A stretch of 64,000 nucleotides of DNA from Chimonanthus salicifolius. Taxonomy: Eukaryota > Streptophyta > Magnoliopsida > Laurales > Calycanthaceae. A program made the translations under genes and the position numbers. The DNA lies in the NCBI GenBank assembly GCA_013350335.1, contig CM023539.1, positions 28,637,043 through 28,701,042 on the forward strand, in the 5' to 3' direction. A model generated the notes under the pieces. The model was given only the letters and a program-made list of their open reading frames with translations, made no database searches and was not told where the DNA came from. This document shows positions 47,061-57,755 of the stretch, one piece after another. The first letter of the stretch is position 1. Every line of letters starts with the position of its first letter.

Positions 47061-47365
47061 AATACTTTCTAACTGGGATGAAGTGGAGGCATCAAGGATT
47101 ATGAGATTTTTCTCTACTGTTTGGTTCCTATAGACTCTTTAGAGAAATTCTTATGCATCCTTAATTGTTTCATATGTTTCAATAACCTTAACTTTGAGAG
47201 ACAACACACTTAATTGCCTTGAGAGCTCTAATAATCCCATGATAGAGGTTCTCTCAAATTCATATGTCAAATTGGTTGATCCTTTGTCTACAGTTTTTGT
47301 AGGATATAACCATCCTCTTATGATAGTTTCCCAAACAATTCTAAAAGTCCCTTGGGGTACTAGAT

Positions 47366-47985
47366 TGACCCTGGGAGTGGGGGTGGGCGGGTTGGGCTTT
47401 AATAGGGCAATCACCAATTTTAATGGTCTTTAAAAAATTCTTGATTAATCAAATGATGTGCAGTGTATTAATTTAGAGTAATCAAGTGTGTGCCAAATTA
47501 AAAGATCAATCACACAAGCATAAGACCAAATCACCCACAACACATAATATATAGTGGTTCGATTAAACAGTCCACATCCAGTGTTGGACTCACCCTCTCT
47601 AGGGCTATCCCAAATTCACTAAGTGGGAATTATACCCACACTAATAGAGTAGGACTTCCACTTAATTAATTGGTTAGGAATTTCACCCAACTCCTATCCC
47701 TCGATTTTTTATAGTGGTTCAAGAGAAAAAGTAATCTTTTTAATCCACTTCACAATTATTTGAAAATTAAAATCAAACACTAAGAAACACTTACCTTTTG
47801 ATAGCTCAACCTTATAGATGTATGCTTCTTGAAGATATCCTTCGCAATGTGATGTCAACGATGTTGAATATGTGCCTTGTGTATGCTCAATCACAATCCT
47901 TGAGTAAGGTCTCTAGGATTTAAGATACACCAATACTTATCCTATATTTGTTTTACTCTCTCTCTCTTTTGATCTCAATCAAGAT
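47366..47985 (-). repeat. Partial LTR of M, reverse
   Basis: Inverse matches to D's LTR include AGTGGTTCGATT, CACTAAGTGGGAATTATACC and TTGGTTAGGAATTTCACCC. It ends near 47366 and is truncated at 47985. Confidence 0.75.
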
Positions 47986-49291
47986 TGTTAGTGCTCCGGC
48001 TTGCCGAGTCACCAATTTGTAAATTCCATGACTTAGGTGAAGCATTTCTTGGGAAGATCGAAGCTATGATCAAGACTCAAGTGATGAAGATTGAATCAAG
48101 AACTCAAGCATTATAGGATCAAAAGAAGATTCAAGCATCACCAGTGTATGGAAATTACACAGGTATATTGGCCATAGATGGCTCTAGGGTGGACCCAACA
48201 CACCTAGGAAGACCTTTCCTAGGCTTAGAACTCATATTGGTAAAATTAGACCAAGCTTAGAGAAAATGGACCAAAGCCTTGGAGCACCTTGAACATATGT
48301 TGAAAAATTTGGGCTATCAAAATGTCAGGATTTGTCAGAGTCTTTCACTCTATTAAATGAGGTAATAAATTGGTAAAACCACCATGGTTTGATATATCAT
48401 TGAAGGATCTTTTCGTAGAGTTCAAGAACACTCAAAGCGGAGTTTGGGAGCCCAAGATATGACCATTTTAGTGTAGGGCAATTTTCCTGAAAAACTGTCA
48501 GTCGACCCATCTATGTCATATACAACTCTATACACAGATCCATCTATAATACCAACATGTTGACCTGGGTTTGGCATGTTTCTGGACTCGAAAGTCTGTC
48601 TGCAGTGTGTTGCCCCAGATCGATACACTCGACATGACAAACACATCAAACATAAAGTATGTCGACCCATCGATGACATAGACCCATCTATAGTGACTGT
48701 TATCTATTCATTGAGTTGCAATTAATGTGCAACGGTCACGTTCGACTCACCGACCAGTCTATGTTATAAACCCGTCTATGACTCTGTGTTGGGAAATCTT
48801 TAGGATGCTTATTTAAACTCCGGATTTTGGAGAATTGCGTAGATGCCTTTAACCTAGAAAATCTTAAGGCATTCATAGAGATCCCAAACTTCTCCCAACC
48901 TCTCTCAAACACATTACATTGGTGAATCCATTTGAAATCCAATCACACAACTGATTGAGATTAAGAGAGAGAAAACAAAGTCTAGGATAGAACATCCAAA
49001 TCTAAAATCCTAGAACCTCTCCCTAAACTTGTGATTGTGCATACATTGGTACATCTTCTTCAGCAAAGAGATCAAAGCTAGGGAGAAGTCTTCAAGAAGC
49101 ATATCTACATCAAGTGAACTACAAAGGAAAGTGCTTCTTCTTATTTACATTTTAAACTTCATCTTGTAAAGTGGATTAGAGAGGGTGTACTCTATAACCA
49201 CTATAAAAAATAGAAGGTATACTCCAGGGGTTGGAAGGGGTTCCAATCAATTGATTATGTGGAAGTCCTAATGTATTTGTGAGGGTGTAAT
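47986..49291 (+). repeat. 5' LTR of D, first segment
   Basis: It starts TGTTAGTGCTCCGG at the point where M's LTR homology ends, and is broken by S3 after GTAAT (49287-49291). With the second segment the LTR is 1.62 kb. It contains several GTCGACCCATC phrases (about 48489, 48661 and related). Confidence 0.68.
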
Positions 49292-49347
49292 TGTAACACC
49301 CCGTCCCGCTACGGGCGCGTTATCTCCCAAACATCTCAAAACACTAC

Positions 49348-49349
<2 letters not shown>

Positions 49350-49434
<85 letters not shown>
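49350..49434. repeat. (TA)n microsatellite, about 42 repeats
   Basis: An uninterrupted alternating TA run inside S3. Confidence 0.95.
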
Positions 49435-49436
<2 letters not shown>

Positions 49437-50186
49437 ATACTGGGCATTTTTTTTTTAAAAGGGGCCACTGCCCCTCGCTTAACAACCCGGATGAACAAAA
49501 CCCATTTTACTATTAAAGATAACGAACAACCATAGACTATTCGAATACATTTATACAATTATCCAGACCACAACATACGGTAGTACATTCATAAGGAACA
49601 AAAACCTCTCAAACTAAGGCATGGACATAAATATAAAATATCCAACTTCTACTACTACTCCTCGAGCGTCTACTCAAGGGGCCCATCTGGCCCCTCCGCA
49701 ATCGGAGTACCTGAAAGGTAAGGGGGTGAGCTAGCCAGCGCAGTAAAGGGAGAAAGCATATCACATGTTAGCAATAAATATAACATATGCATGAATGCGA
49801 GAACATTATGATAACAAAGGTGCTCAAGTGCGCGTAAAACTCAATATTATCAATTAGTAATTCTCCGGTCAGATCCGAGACATCATCTCGGTAACCCACA
49901 CCGACTCCTTTAGCAAACTCCGGTCTCCCTACTAATGTGATCGGGAAACTACACAATACAACCAGTCCAATGAAGGGATAATGCATATCACCTGTCAGCA
50001 ACATATGTATCTTATGCATGAATGCAAGAACATCATCGTAGAATAATTGTCTTTGTACATGTGTGCCCAACTGTATCACCAGCCAATTGGTCCCTCTGAC
50101 TAGTTTGGGGCATCGCCTTCGTAACTCACATGGTCCTCCAACAACTCCGATCTCCCAACCAATCCAACCGGGAGACCATACCAATC

Positions 50187-50370
50187 ACCACCGCCGGAAT
50201 GCAATGGGGAGAACCGCATCCCCTATGGGGTTCTCAACCGCCGGAGCATAACAGGGAAATCAATTTCAAGGGGCAGGCACCTCGACCGCCGGAACGCAAT
50301 GGGGAAACCTGCATCTCCTATGGGGGTCTCGACCGTCGGAGTGTAATGGGGAAGTCCTCCCGACCGTTAA
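50187..50370. repeat. GACCGCCGGA minisatellite in S3, about four units of 50 bp
   Basis: CCGCCGGAATGCAATGGGG, CCGCCGGAGCATAACAGGG, CCGCCGGAACGCAATGGGG and CCGTCGGAGTGTAATGGGG follow at about 50-base spacing, with CCTATGGGG(G)TCTC between. Confidence 0.8.
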
Positions 50371-51710
50371 ACTCCTCACATAATCATAAACATATGCACA
50401 TGTGAACAATCCCTCCAATGCATACACACGATGTCATGATCATATACAACAGGTTAAACTTATGGCAGGTCACAATTCCCCATACTCATGATCTCATTCA
50501 AGTTATATATAAACATACCACATGTTATCATTAAATCTCATATGTCATATTCGAAACCCAACGCATATCTTATTCTGATCATAAATTCATTCATGTGAAA
50601 TAGTTGAATACACCATGTGTCGTCACTCAGTTCCAAGCATCATGATCAATATTCGTTCGTCCGATAAGAAATATTATTATTATTTTATTTCCTTTTTTGC
50701 ATGAAGTAGACCTGAGTGCACTCGAACGGATCCCTTGCCACAGATTCATCCAATGGTTCCCTTACCTAGTGACTCAATAAACGAAGGGCCCCATTCAAGT
50801 CACTCCAAGTTAAAGATCAAAGTTTAAGAGATGTGAATGTATGCTAAAACAGTGATAAGTTCCCTCACCGAGTGTGTGGAGTCGAGAATCCTAAGCGAGC
50901 AAGCGGCTTGATGGGTTGAAGGATGCTCGAACTGTTAAAACAAGGAATAACAGATAAGTGAATAAGGCACGACGGCTAAAAAGAACTCGGACAAAAAATG
51001 GGCCTAAAACTAGCTGGGCCCAAAACGGGCTCTGGAAGCTGTTCGGATCGAAATTGGGGCCTGAAACGAGTCGGGCCGAAGAACTGGGCCTGCTAGAACA
51101 GGGCCGAACTAGGTCCGGGCCTACCTGGGCCGAACGAGTGGGCCAGATCTAGCACTGGACCGAGCCTGGGCCCGGCCTAACTGGGCCAAATCCGAACCAG
51201 TCCACTAGGTCGGGTCTGGGCCAGTGGGCCGGGTAGACGGGTCGGTCCCAACCCTAACAGAAGGGGTGGGTTAACCCAGAAACCCAACCGAGTCAACACG
51301 GAACTCGACTGAGTCGACTCGGTCACTCAACCGAGTCGAGAAAGGGGGAAAGGAGGAGGAGGAAAACTAGAAATTTCTATGAAAATCGAGGAAATAATAA
51401 AGAGAAATTGCAAAAATTAAAGAAAATTGATGAAAAAGAAGAAGGAAAACAGGGACACGAGCACCTGGTTTTTTGTCGGATTCGGACGGCGGTGAAGGAG
51501 GAGAAAGGACGATGGGAGATGCCGAGCATAGCAAAGTCGGAGTTGCAGCAGGCCGGGCTCCGACGTGAGGGCTAATTGCAAGTGTGGCTCGAGACGGCGC
51601 TGACTGTCCGAGCCGACCAAGGGAGAGAGGAAGGAGAAGGGGAAGAAGAAAGAGGAGGAGGAGAAGCCGAGAGAGGGAGGGGGGAAGAGAGCTACCTGAG
51701 AGAGAGAGAA

Positions 51711-51731
51711 GGGGGGGGGGGGGGGGGGGGG
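51711..51731. repeat. G run of 21 bases
   Basis: A homopolymer G stretch in the GA-rich part of S3. Such runs are prone to sequencing error. Confidence 0.85.
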
Positions 51732-52189
51732 CGCCGCCAGCAAGGGCTACTAGGGTTTGACGGGGGGCAACGACACTGTAGCGAAAACTGCTACAGTGTC
51801 GAGGGAAGAGAGGGCTTAAAAAAAATAGGGTTTGGAGGGGTTTTGAGTGTTTTTTTTTAAAAAACTTTAAAAAAAAAAATCTCAAATCGCGTGAAAATGG
51901 AGTTTCAAAACTCACACTATTTTTAAAAGAAAAAGATTTAAAACCTGAGAAAAATCAAATGTCGAACATCGAGAGAGAAAGACGTGTGATTTTTCAAGCA
52001 TTTTTCATGATAGAATATACAATAATTCAAAATTATTGAAATGCCCTTTGAGTTCCTGAACTAGAAATCAGGCAAACTAGGGCCCACCATGGAGCCCACG
52101 CCCTCCTCATTTCTACCACAGTCCCGAAAGCAACTCAGAGATCTGACAATCTCAATTAAATCGAACAAACTCGGAACGGGTCATTGCAG

Positions 52190-52508
52190 TAATTCCCCAC
52201 TTAGTGAATTTGGGATAACTCAAGAGTGAGTGAGTGCAGCAGTGGATGTAGATTATTTTTAAATCGAACCACTATATATTTGGTGTCCATGTGTTTGATG
52301 AAATGCTTGTGTGAGTATTAAACTAATTTTCACATCTCTTGTTGACACAACACCATTGCATCTTGATTAAGATTGTTATTCCTCTTCATTAATTTATATT
52401 AATCAAGTCATTTGCAAAAGAATCGAAAATATTGGGGATTGCCCTATTCACCAACCCCCCCTCCCCTTTTCTTTCTAGACAATCCATTCTAGCACACCGA
52501 GACTTTCA
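52190..52508 (+). repeat. 5' LTR of D, last segment
   Basis: It resumes after GTAAT with CCCCACTTAGTGAATTTGGG and CAGCAGTGGATGTAG, and ends CCCCTCCCCTTTTC then GAGACTTTCA, two bases before the primer site. Confidence 0.85.
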
Positions 52509-52510
52509 AT

Positions 52511-52522
52511 TGGTATCAGAGC
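52511..52522 (+). other. Primer binding site of D (initiator tRNA-Met)
   Basis: TGGTATCAGAGC two bases after the LTR end. It fixes the LTR border and the orientation. Confidence 0.93.
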
Positions 52523-52582
52523 CTCCTGCTCTTCATAAAGGATCTAACCATCCAAATAGATCTTTGTGCTAGGACCCCAATC

Positions 52583-53760
52583 ATGGGCACCAAAAGTTTC
52601 ATCTTCTTTTCTCTATTATTTGTACACACTATCTTGTCATTTTTTACAGCAAAAATAGAGAATGTGTTGGCCTCATACGAAGAAGATGATTGGATCTATA
52701 TCCAAAATGATTTTATAGAAAAGATTTGCACGTTTTTGGATAGTTCAATGGAAGGCTCCACCTCTCATAACCAAATGAAGAATCAAGAGAGAGGTGCAAA
52801 TTTCAAATGTTTATTACCTCCATTACTCCAAGCCAAGAGGAATCCTCAAGTGAAGAAAAGGATGTTGAAGAGGATTTTGATGAAGATGATGACCTCCAAG
52901 AATCTTATGATGCCTTGTATGTAGAAAGTATGAGATTGGCTAAGGAACTCCACAAGGTGAAAATTGACAATGCCAAACTCTCTAGACAACTTCAAAGTGC
53001 TATTGTTGAAAATGATCTTCTCTCAACAAATTCGAAAAATGCAAATGAGGAAATCATGATGTTAAGAGAATCTCAAAATCAGCTTCAAGAAACTTTTTAG
53101 AATGAAATCTTGAAGCTTCAGGAAGTTGGAAAATGTCTTGGAGATGAAAATGAAAAATAAAAATTGGGCTCAAAGTTTGAAAGTCTTAAGAATTCTCAAG
53201 ACATGGTTACCCAAGGTAAGCTAAAATTGGAAGAACCTATTTTTGGTAAACCTCGTGGTGATTGGTTTGGTCATTCTCAATCTAACCCAAAGAGACCCAT
53301 GAACCAATCCATGTTAGATAAAAGCCACACCACACACTCTTCTACTATAAAATGTTTTTATTGTGGTTTAACCGGGCATTTCAAGCACGAGTACAACACA
53401 AGAAGAATGTAGGTTAGAAAACAAGTGGCTAAAGATCTTGCTCAAAGAGTAAAGAAAATAAATAATGAGTTGATTGGAAATTCACATTATGCAAAGAAGA
53501 AAAAGGTAAATCTATATGATTTTGTGAGTTATCCTAGGAAACACAATGCACCTCACTCCATGCATCATCCCTTCATTGGCAAATCTAAAAGGGATAGACC
53601 AAGACCTCCTAATACCATGGATAGGAATATGAGGAGGGTTTTGTCTCAAACCTTTAGAATTGGGCCAAATGTTCAAAATGGTAGAATCAAATTGCCCAAA
53701 TTCCAAGGATTTGAGAGGAAAGGTCAGGAACAAAATTTCATATGGATGCCAATGAGATAG
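52583..53760 (+). pseudogene. Element D gag (SIRE-type, broken)
   Basis: From 52807 one frame runs to 53760 with three internal stops (53098, 53158 and 53410). It holds an acidic stretch (EESSSEEKDVEEDFDEDDDL), a long helical part likely to form a coiled coil (ELHKVKIDNAKLSRQLQS) and a CCHC zinc knuckle, CFYCGLTGHFKHEYN, whose last Cys is Tyr. Acidic stretch, coiled coil and knuckle in this order are typical of SIRE gag. The first frame 52583-52924 (MGTKSFIFFSLL) is in another phase. Gag would coat the RNA; the lost Cys and stops make it inactive. Confidence 0.75.
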
Positions 53761-55455
53761 GGCATTGATCATGCTCTACATTGGTCTAAGAATTGTGCAT
53801 CATTGAAGTATCTCTAAACCAATTGTAGTTGAACTCAATCCTTGTACAGGTGAGGTCAATCAACTCTTGTGTTGTGGCATGGAACATTTGACTCCTTCAA
53901 GCTTTGATTTTACTTTTCCTGGCTATAATAGTACATCTTATGCTTGAAGTGTCATACATGTATGGACTTTAGATTCCAAGTCCTAAAGTGGTTGCTCAAA
54001 TGTGTGATGGATTAGCAAAGTGGTTAATACATTTGAAGCATGTTTGGAATCACCTTGGTATCTTGCCTTCATTCCATGTTCTTGTTTGATTGATGGATTG
54101 ATCTTGTGCAAAATTCAGCGTATCTGTTTTTATTGTAGAATCATATTTATCCTATGCCATATGTTTTTGAAAATCAAGAGGGTGATTTCAAATTTGAAAA
54201 AGATGTTTTTTTTTTTAAAATGTGCTCTGTTCTATCGACACATCGACAACGACGATGTATCGACAAAGCATAAAAGGTTTTGGTTAAAAATCCCTCCTTT
54301 GAATTTGTGTTGCATTCCATGTACTTAAATATGTAAATCTCTTGTGGAATGTGTATGTTTACATGTAGGCTTGCACTTTTATGCTTTAAAATGGATTGTA
54401 TCTTGTTTCGTCTCATTCCATTTTCAATAAAGCTTGTGCATCTTTTGGGAATGAATGAATGTTGCGAATTGCTTCATGTGTTTCTCTTGTATGTGCTTGC
54501 ATTATTTGTTTTTCATCTCTACACTTAAATTGGTAGAATCTTGTTTGTGAGATGATGATCATGTACACATACATAGTGTTGTTTCATTCCAAGTTACAAA
54601 ATTTGTGAATTTCTTGTGGAATGAAACTTGCTCCATGTTTGTGAATGATTTTGTTGATCAAAATGTGATCAAATGCTTAAATTGGTAATCCATTCACATA
54701 CCATTCAAGAACTTAGAACTTAAATGAAGTATTCTTATATGAATGGAAATTTTGTACAAAAGCATGGGAGCTAATCTTGATTGGCAAACACTTGTATGCT
54801 TTACATGGAGATCATTTCTCATTTGCACCTTCTCTTATTGGTATATTTTGGTGCATTTGAAAATGTTTTTGCAAGTGTTTGTTGGTTATGGCATTTCATG
54901 AGCTTTTGTCTTTGTTGCATATTTATTGAATGCCACCCATGCTTCATACATCATTTCCATGCTCTTTGATTGGTATATAAAATGTAAAATGAATGTATGG
55001 TTTGTCTCATTCCTATAATCCTTCATTGGTATACATTTTGAGGAATGTTATTATGTTCGTAAAATACCAAGTTTTGTTAAACCTAAGAATGCATCATCAA
55101 ATGACATCACACATGGGCAATGGTCTTTCAAATGGTGAATTAAAAAATGCCCAAGGTTATTAGATTTGGATTAGATCAAAATTTTAAAAGTTGGAAATGT
55201 TTGTATCACATTAACCAGCCCAGGTGGACCCTGGACAGTCACAGAAGAAAACAGAGGGCATAAACATTTGGAAAAATTGGCAAATTGTCAGGTCGACAAG
55301 TTGAGTACATCGACCCCTCGGTGAGAAAGGACATACCCATCGTGGTCATCGACACGTAGACCGGATTGACAAGGGTTCTGAAATGGAAGGACTGTCATTT
55401 GGGTCTTCTCTCAAATCGAGTGTCTCGTGTCCACCCACCCTCGGTGAGACTGGAC
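53761..55455 (+). other. Non-coding internal region of D, homologous to element B
   Basis: 53757-54980 matches 6301-7520. It keeps the GTCGAC-type stem-loop (54222-54269) and CATTCC/GGAATG modules near 54313-54351 and 54581-54626. The last 240 bases contain several TCGAC phrases (55290-55365), as in B at 8660-8800. Confidence 0.7.
54222..54269. repeat. GTCGAC-type stem-loop in element D
   Basis: Counterpart of 6768-6817. The loop ACAACGA and inner stem ACATCG/CGATGT are unchanged. The left arm has ATCGAC for GTCGAC and the right arm CAAAGCA for CAGAGCA. Confidence 0.68.
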
Positions 55456-57731
55456 TGTTGAGTCTAAAAATCTTACATTTTTACCCTTTAATTATGATTA
55501 AGTTACCCTTGATTTTGTATATAAAAGATACGTTTAGTGGTTTTTTCTAGTTTTGTAGATAAAAAAAATGGAAAAACAAGATTCATGCATAAAACAGTGG
55601 ATAATTGTTGGAAGATAGCTTAAAATCAAAGATTTAAAATTTTATAATTTAATCATGCCACTTTAGTGTTTTTAAAGTAAATTGGATAATCTGGATCCGT
55701 TTATGAGAGTCTAAATTTATTCAATATTTAGAATTTTAGTGGTATTGATTAATTATTTAATTTCAAAATCAAAGTTTGCAATTAAAAGGCCAAGAGTTGA
55801 AATCAAGATCCATGGGCCAGAGATCCACTACAATTGGGCCAAGCCTTGCTCCAAATGCCAGACACTGGGCCTGGCCAAGCACTTCAAGTGCATGTCCCAA
55901 TGTGGGCCAAGCCAGAGTGAATTCAAGCCCAGCAAGCTTAAGTTCAAGTCTCCAATTCAAGTCCAAGTCCAATTTAAAGATCCAATGCTCCACGTTCAAA
56001 TCCAAGTTCACCAACCCTAAGCCCAAATCCATTTTAAATCCTATAATCTAGGACTCCATGTGCATAACCCTTAGTGCATCACATGAAAATCCCAACTTTA
56101 GGAAGCCTCCATTGCATAGATCCTCCTAGGATTTCTCTCCAAGCTTAACACATCATATAGATCCTACATTGTCTCCCAATCCAATCCAACATTAGCCACA
56201 CACGATGTTACCACCTCACCATCCCAATCACACACGATTTTTACACATTATTTTCTCCATGCATCTAAATAGTAATCCATCTAGGTTCATTGCATACACC
56301 TCATCACCTTATTACACATGCATCATTCAAATTTTGCATTGATTTGATCTCATTCATGCGCATATCTCATCTAGATAGCCTCCATGTCATCTCATTCATT
56401 CATTCATCCATCCATTTAATCTTAGCCGCTCATATCATTGCACAACCCAAAACCCTAAAACACAATGCCAAATTTGAAAATCACAAGGCCAAATCCTAAT
56501 CCCAATTTTCTCTTCTTCCTTGCTTGCACTACACTCCAAGCCAGCCAATGCACAGTAAATTAGTGTACACGTATAGAAAAGCCCTAGTTTTCTAGTCTTT
56601 AATCCCAGCCACCCAATTTCAGTTAGATCTAATCCCAACCTTTCATCAACTTAAACCTAGATTTGATCCTACCCATCCATCCAATCCCAAGTCCTATAAA
56701 TGGCCTAATACCCCATAGGCCAAAATCGAATTTGACTCTGGAGCCAAAGGGGACCAAAAGATTGAAGAGAAGACCAACAGAAGACTCGAGCATGCACAGA
56801 GAATTCGAATTTTACAGTGAGTTTCATTTGCGATTTCAATTTTCAAATATCTTATATTTTATCAATCCTGTATTTAATTTTTTCAATAAAACAAATCAAA
56901 GGACAACCCATTTAGAATCTTGAAACATCCAATTTCTAATTTCCTTTTATGATTGTCTTTGATTAGATTTTAAGATTGTATGCTTTAATTATTTAATTAG
57001 ACATGAAACAGTTAGGGCTTAGGTTATGATTGCTCGATCTAAGTTACTAAGGTCTGATTTTATAATTTAAAGTTTATAATTTTTAACGTTGATGATAAAC
57101 ATGAATTGGAACTTATATTTTTACGTGAATTTCAAATCTAGGTCATTTGTTTATTTAAATGTTTTTTTGAGATGAACGGTCTTTTCCAAACAACCACCTT
57201 TTACATTACTGTTTTTTTTATTTCTGTCATTTATTTTTCTTGCCAATTTATTTTTCATGTTTACTTTATTTCACTTGAATGTTGTATTTTAGTTTTTACT
57301 TTTAAATCAATACTCTTTTAAAGTTTATTTATTTCATGTATTTAAAACCTCCCTAACAACTCGATTAACTAGTTAGGATTCAACTTAATTAGATCTTGAT
57401 TTTTGTGAATTAGAATGTGTGATGAAATTGTTTATAATTTCTTAATTAAAACATTATTTTAATCACTTTTAATCAATGCTCTAAAATTGTAGATCTATTT
57501 ATTTGAATGAGGATTTGATTAGTTTGGGATTATACTTTTAAGATTAAAATTGATTTTCTATCCTAGAGTAAATTTTGAATCTTGGTCTTCTAAGAAACAT
57601 AAAAATTGAAGCATGTGTATTTTGAATTTCATTTATTATTAATGTTTCATTTGGGTTTGACCTCGCACTCAATAGCTATACTATGGATGGCTCATGCGCT
57701 TGCGAGATTTACAAATTTAAAAACATCAACA
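55456..57731 (+). repeat. 5' LTR of E (2.28 kb)
   Basis: It starts TGTTGAGTCTAAAAATC and ends AAACATCAACA. Compared with the 3' LTR it lacks 388 bases after 56036. CCTCGCACTC and GCGCTTGCGAG near the end match C's LTR. Confidence 0.85.
56693..56703 (+). promoter_or_regulatory. Candidate TATA box in E's 5' LTR
   Basis: CCTATAAATGG aligns with the TATA boxes of C and G. Confidence 0.5.
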
Positions 57732-57737
57732 AGTTTT

Positions 57738-57755
57738 TGGCGCCATTGCTGGGGA
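57738..57755 (+). other. Primer binding site of E (tRNA-Asp type)
   Basis: TGGCGCCATTGCTGGGGA differs at two positions from the Athila-type primer site complementary to tRNA-Asp. Confidence 0.82.

Larger units (their letters stand above)
46330..47985 (-). mobile_element. Element M: SIRE-type copia fragment, reverse
   Basis: From the right it shows an LTR part (47366-47985), a degraded leader and gag, a protease (DSGCS), the GAG-pre-integrase region and the start of integrase, cut near 46330. The order gag-protease-integrase, with integrase before RT, is the copia order. The LTR part matches D's LTR (48955-49286 and 52190-52460). It is broken at 47985 where D's LTR starts. Confidence 0.75.
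49287..52194 (-). mobile_element. Solo LTR S3 (2.90 kb) with GTAAT target duplication
   Basis: The LTR is 49292-52189, starting TGTAACACCCCGTCCCGC and ending CGGGTCATTGCA, flanked by GTAAT at 49287-49291 and 52190-52194. The ends suggest a chromovirus LTR; the purine-rich block near 51600-51730 and the GGTAAGGGGGTGAGCTAGC phrase at 49720 fit reverse orientation. It contains a (TA)n run and a G run. Confidence 0.87.
47986..55455 (+). mobile_element. Element D: SIRE-type copia element, 5' LTR, gag and non-coding internal part
   Basis: The 5' LTR (47986-52508, split by S3) is followed by the tRNA-Met primer site (52511-52522), a gag frame (52583-53760) and 1.7 kb of non-coding sequence homologous to B. 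E is inserted at 55456, so D's 3' end is outside the window. No pol is present where it should follow gag, which makes D and B members of one non-autonomous family. Confidence 0.75.

Noticed and set aside
49268..49558. 96-codon open frame made of Ile-Tyr repeats
   Set aside because: It is a translation of the (TA)n microsatellite.
51367..51915. 182-codon minus-strand open frame rich in Pro, Leu and Ser
   Set aside because: It lies entirely in the GA/CT-rich leader of solo LTR S3 and overlaps open frames in other phases. Composition alone keeps it open; no domain is visible.
55739..56051. Overlapping open frames on both strands in E's LTR (repeated at 61963-62350)
   Set aside because: The CCAAGTCCAAxTT-like low-complexity sequence is open on both strands, and the copies are LTR duplicates, so recurrence does not indicate coding.
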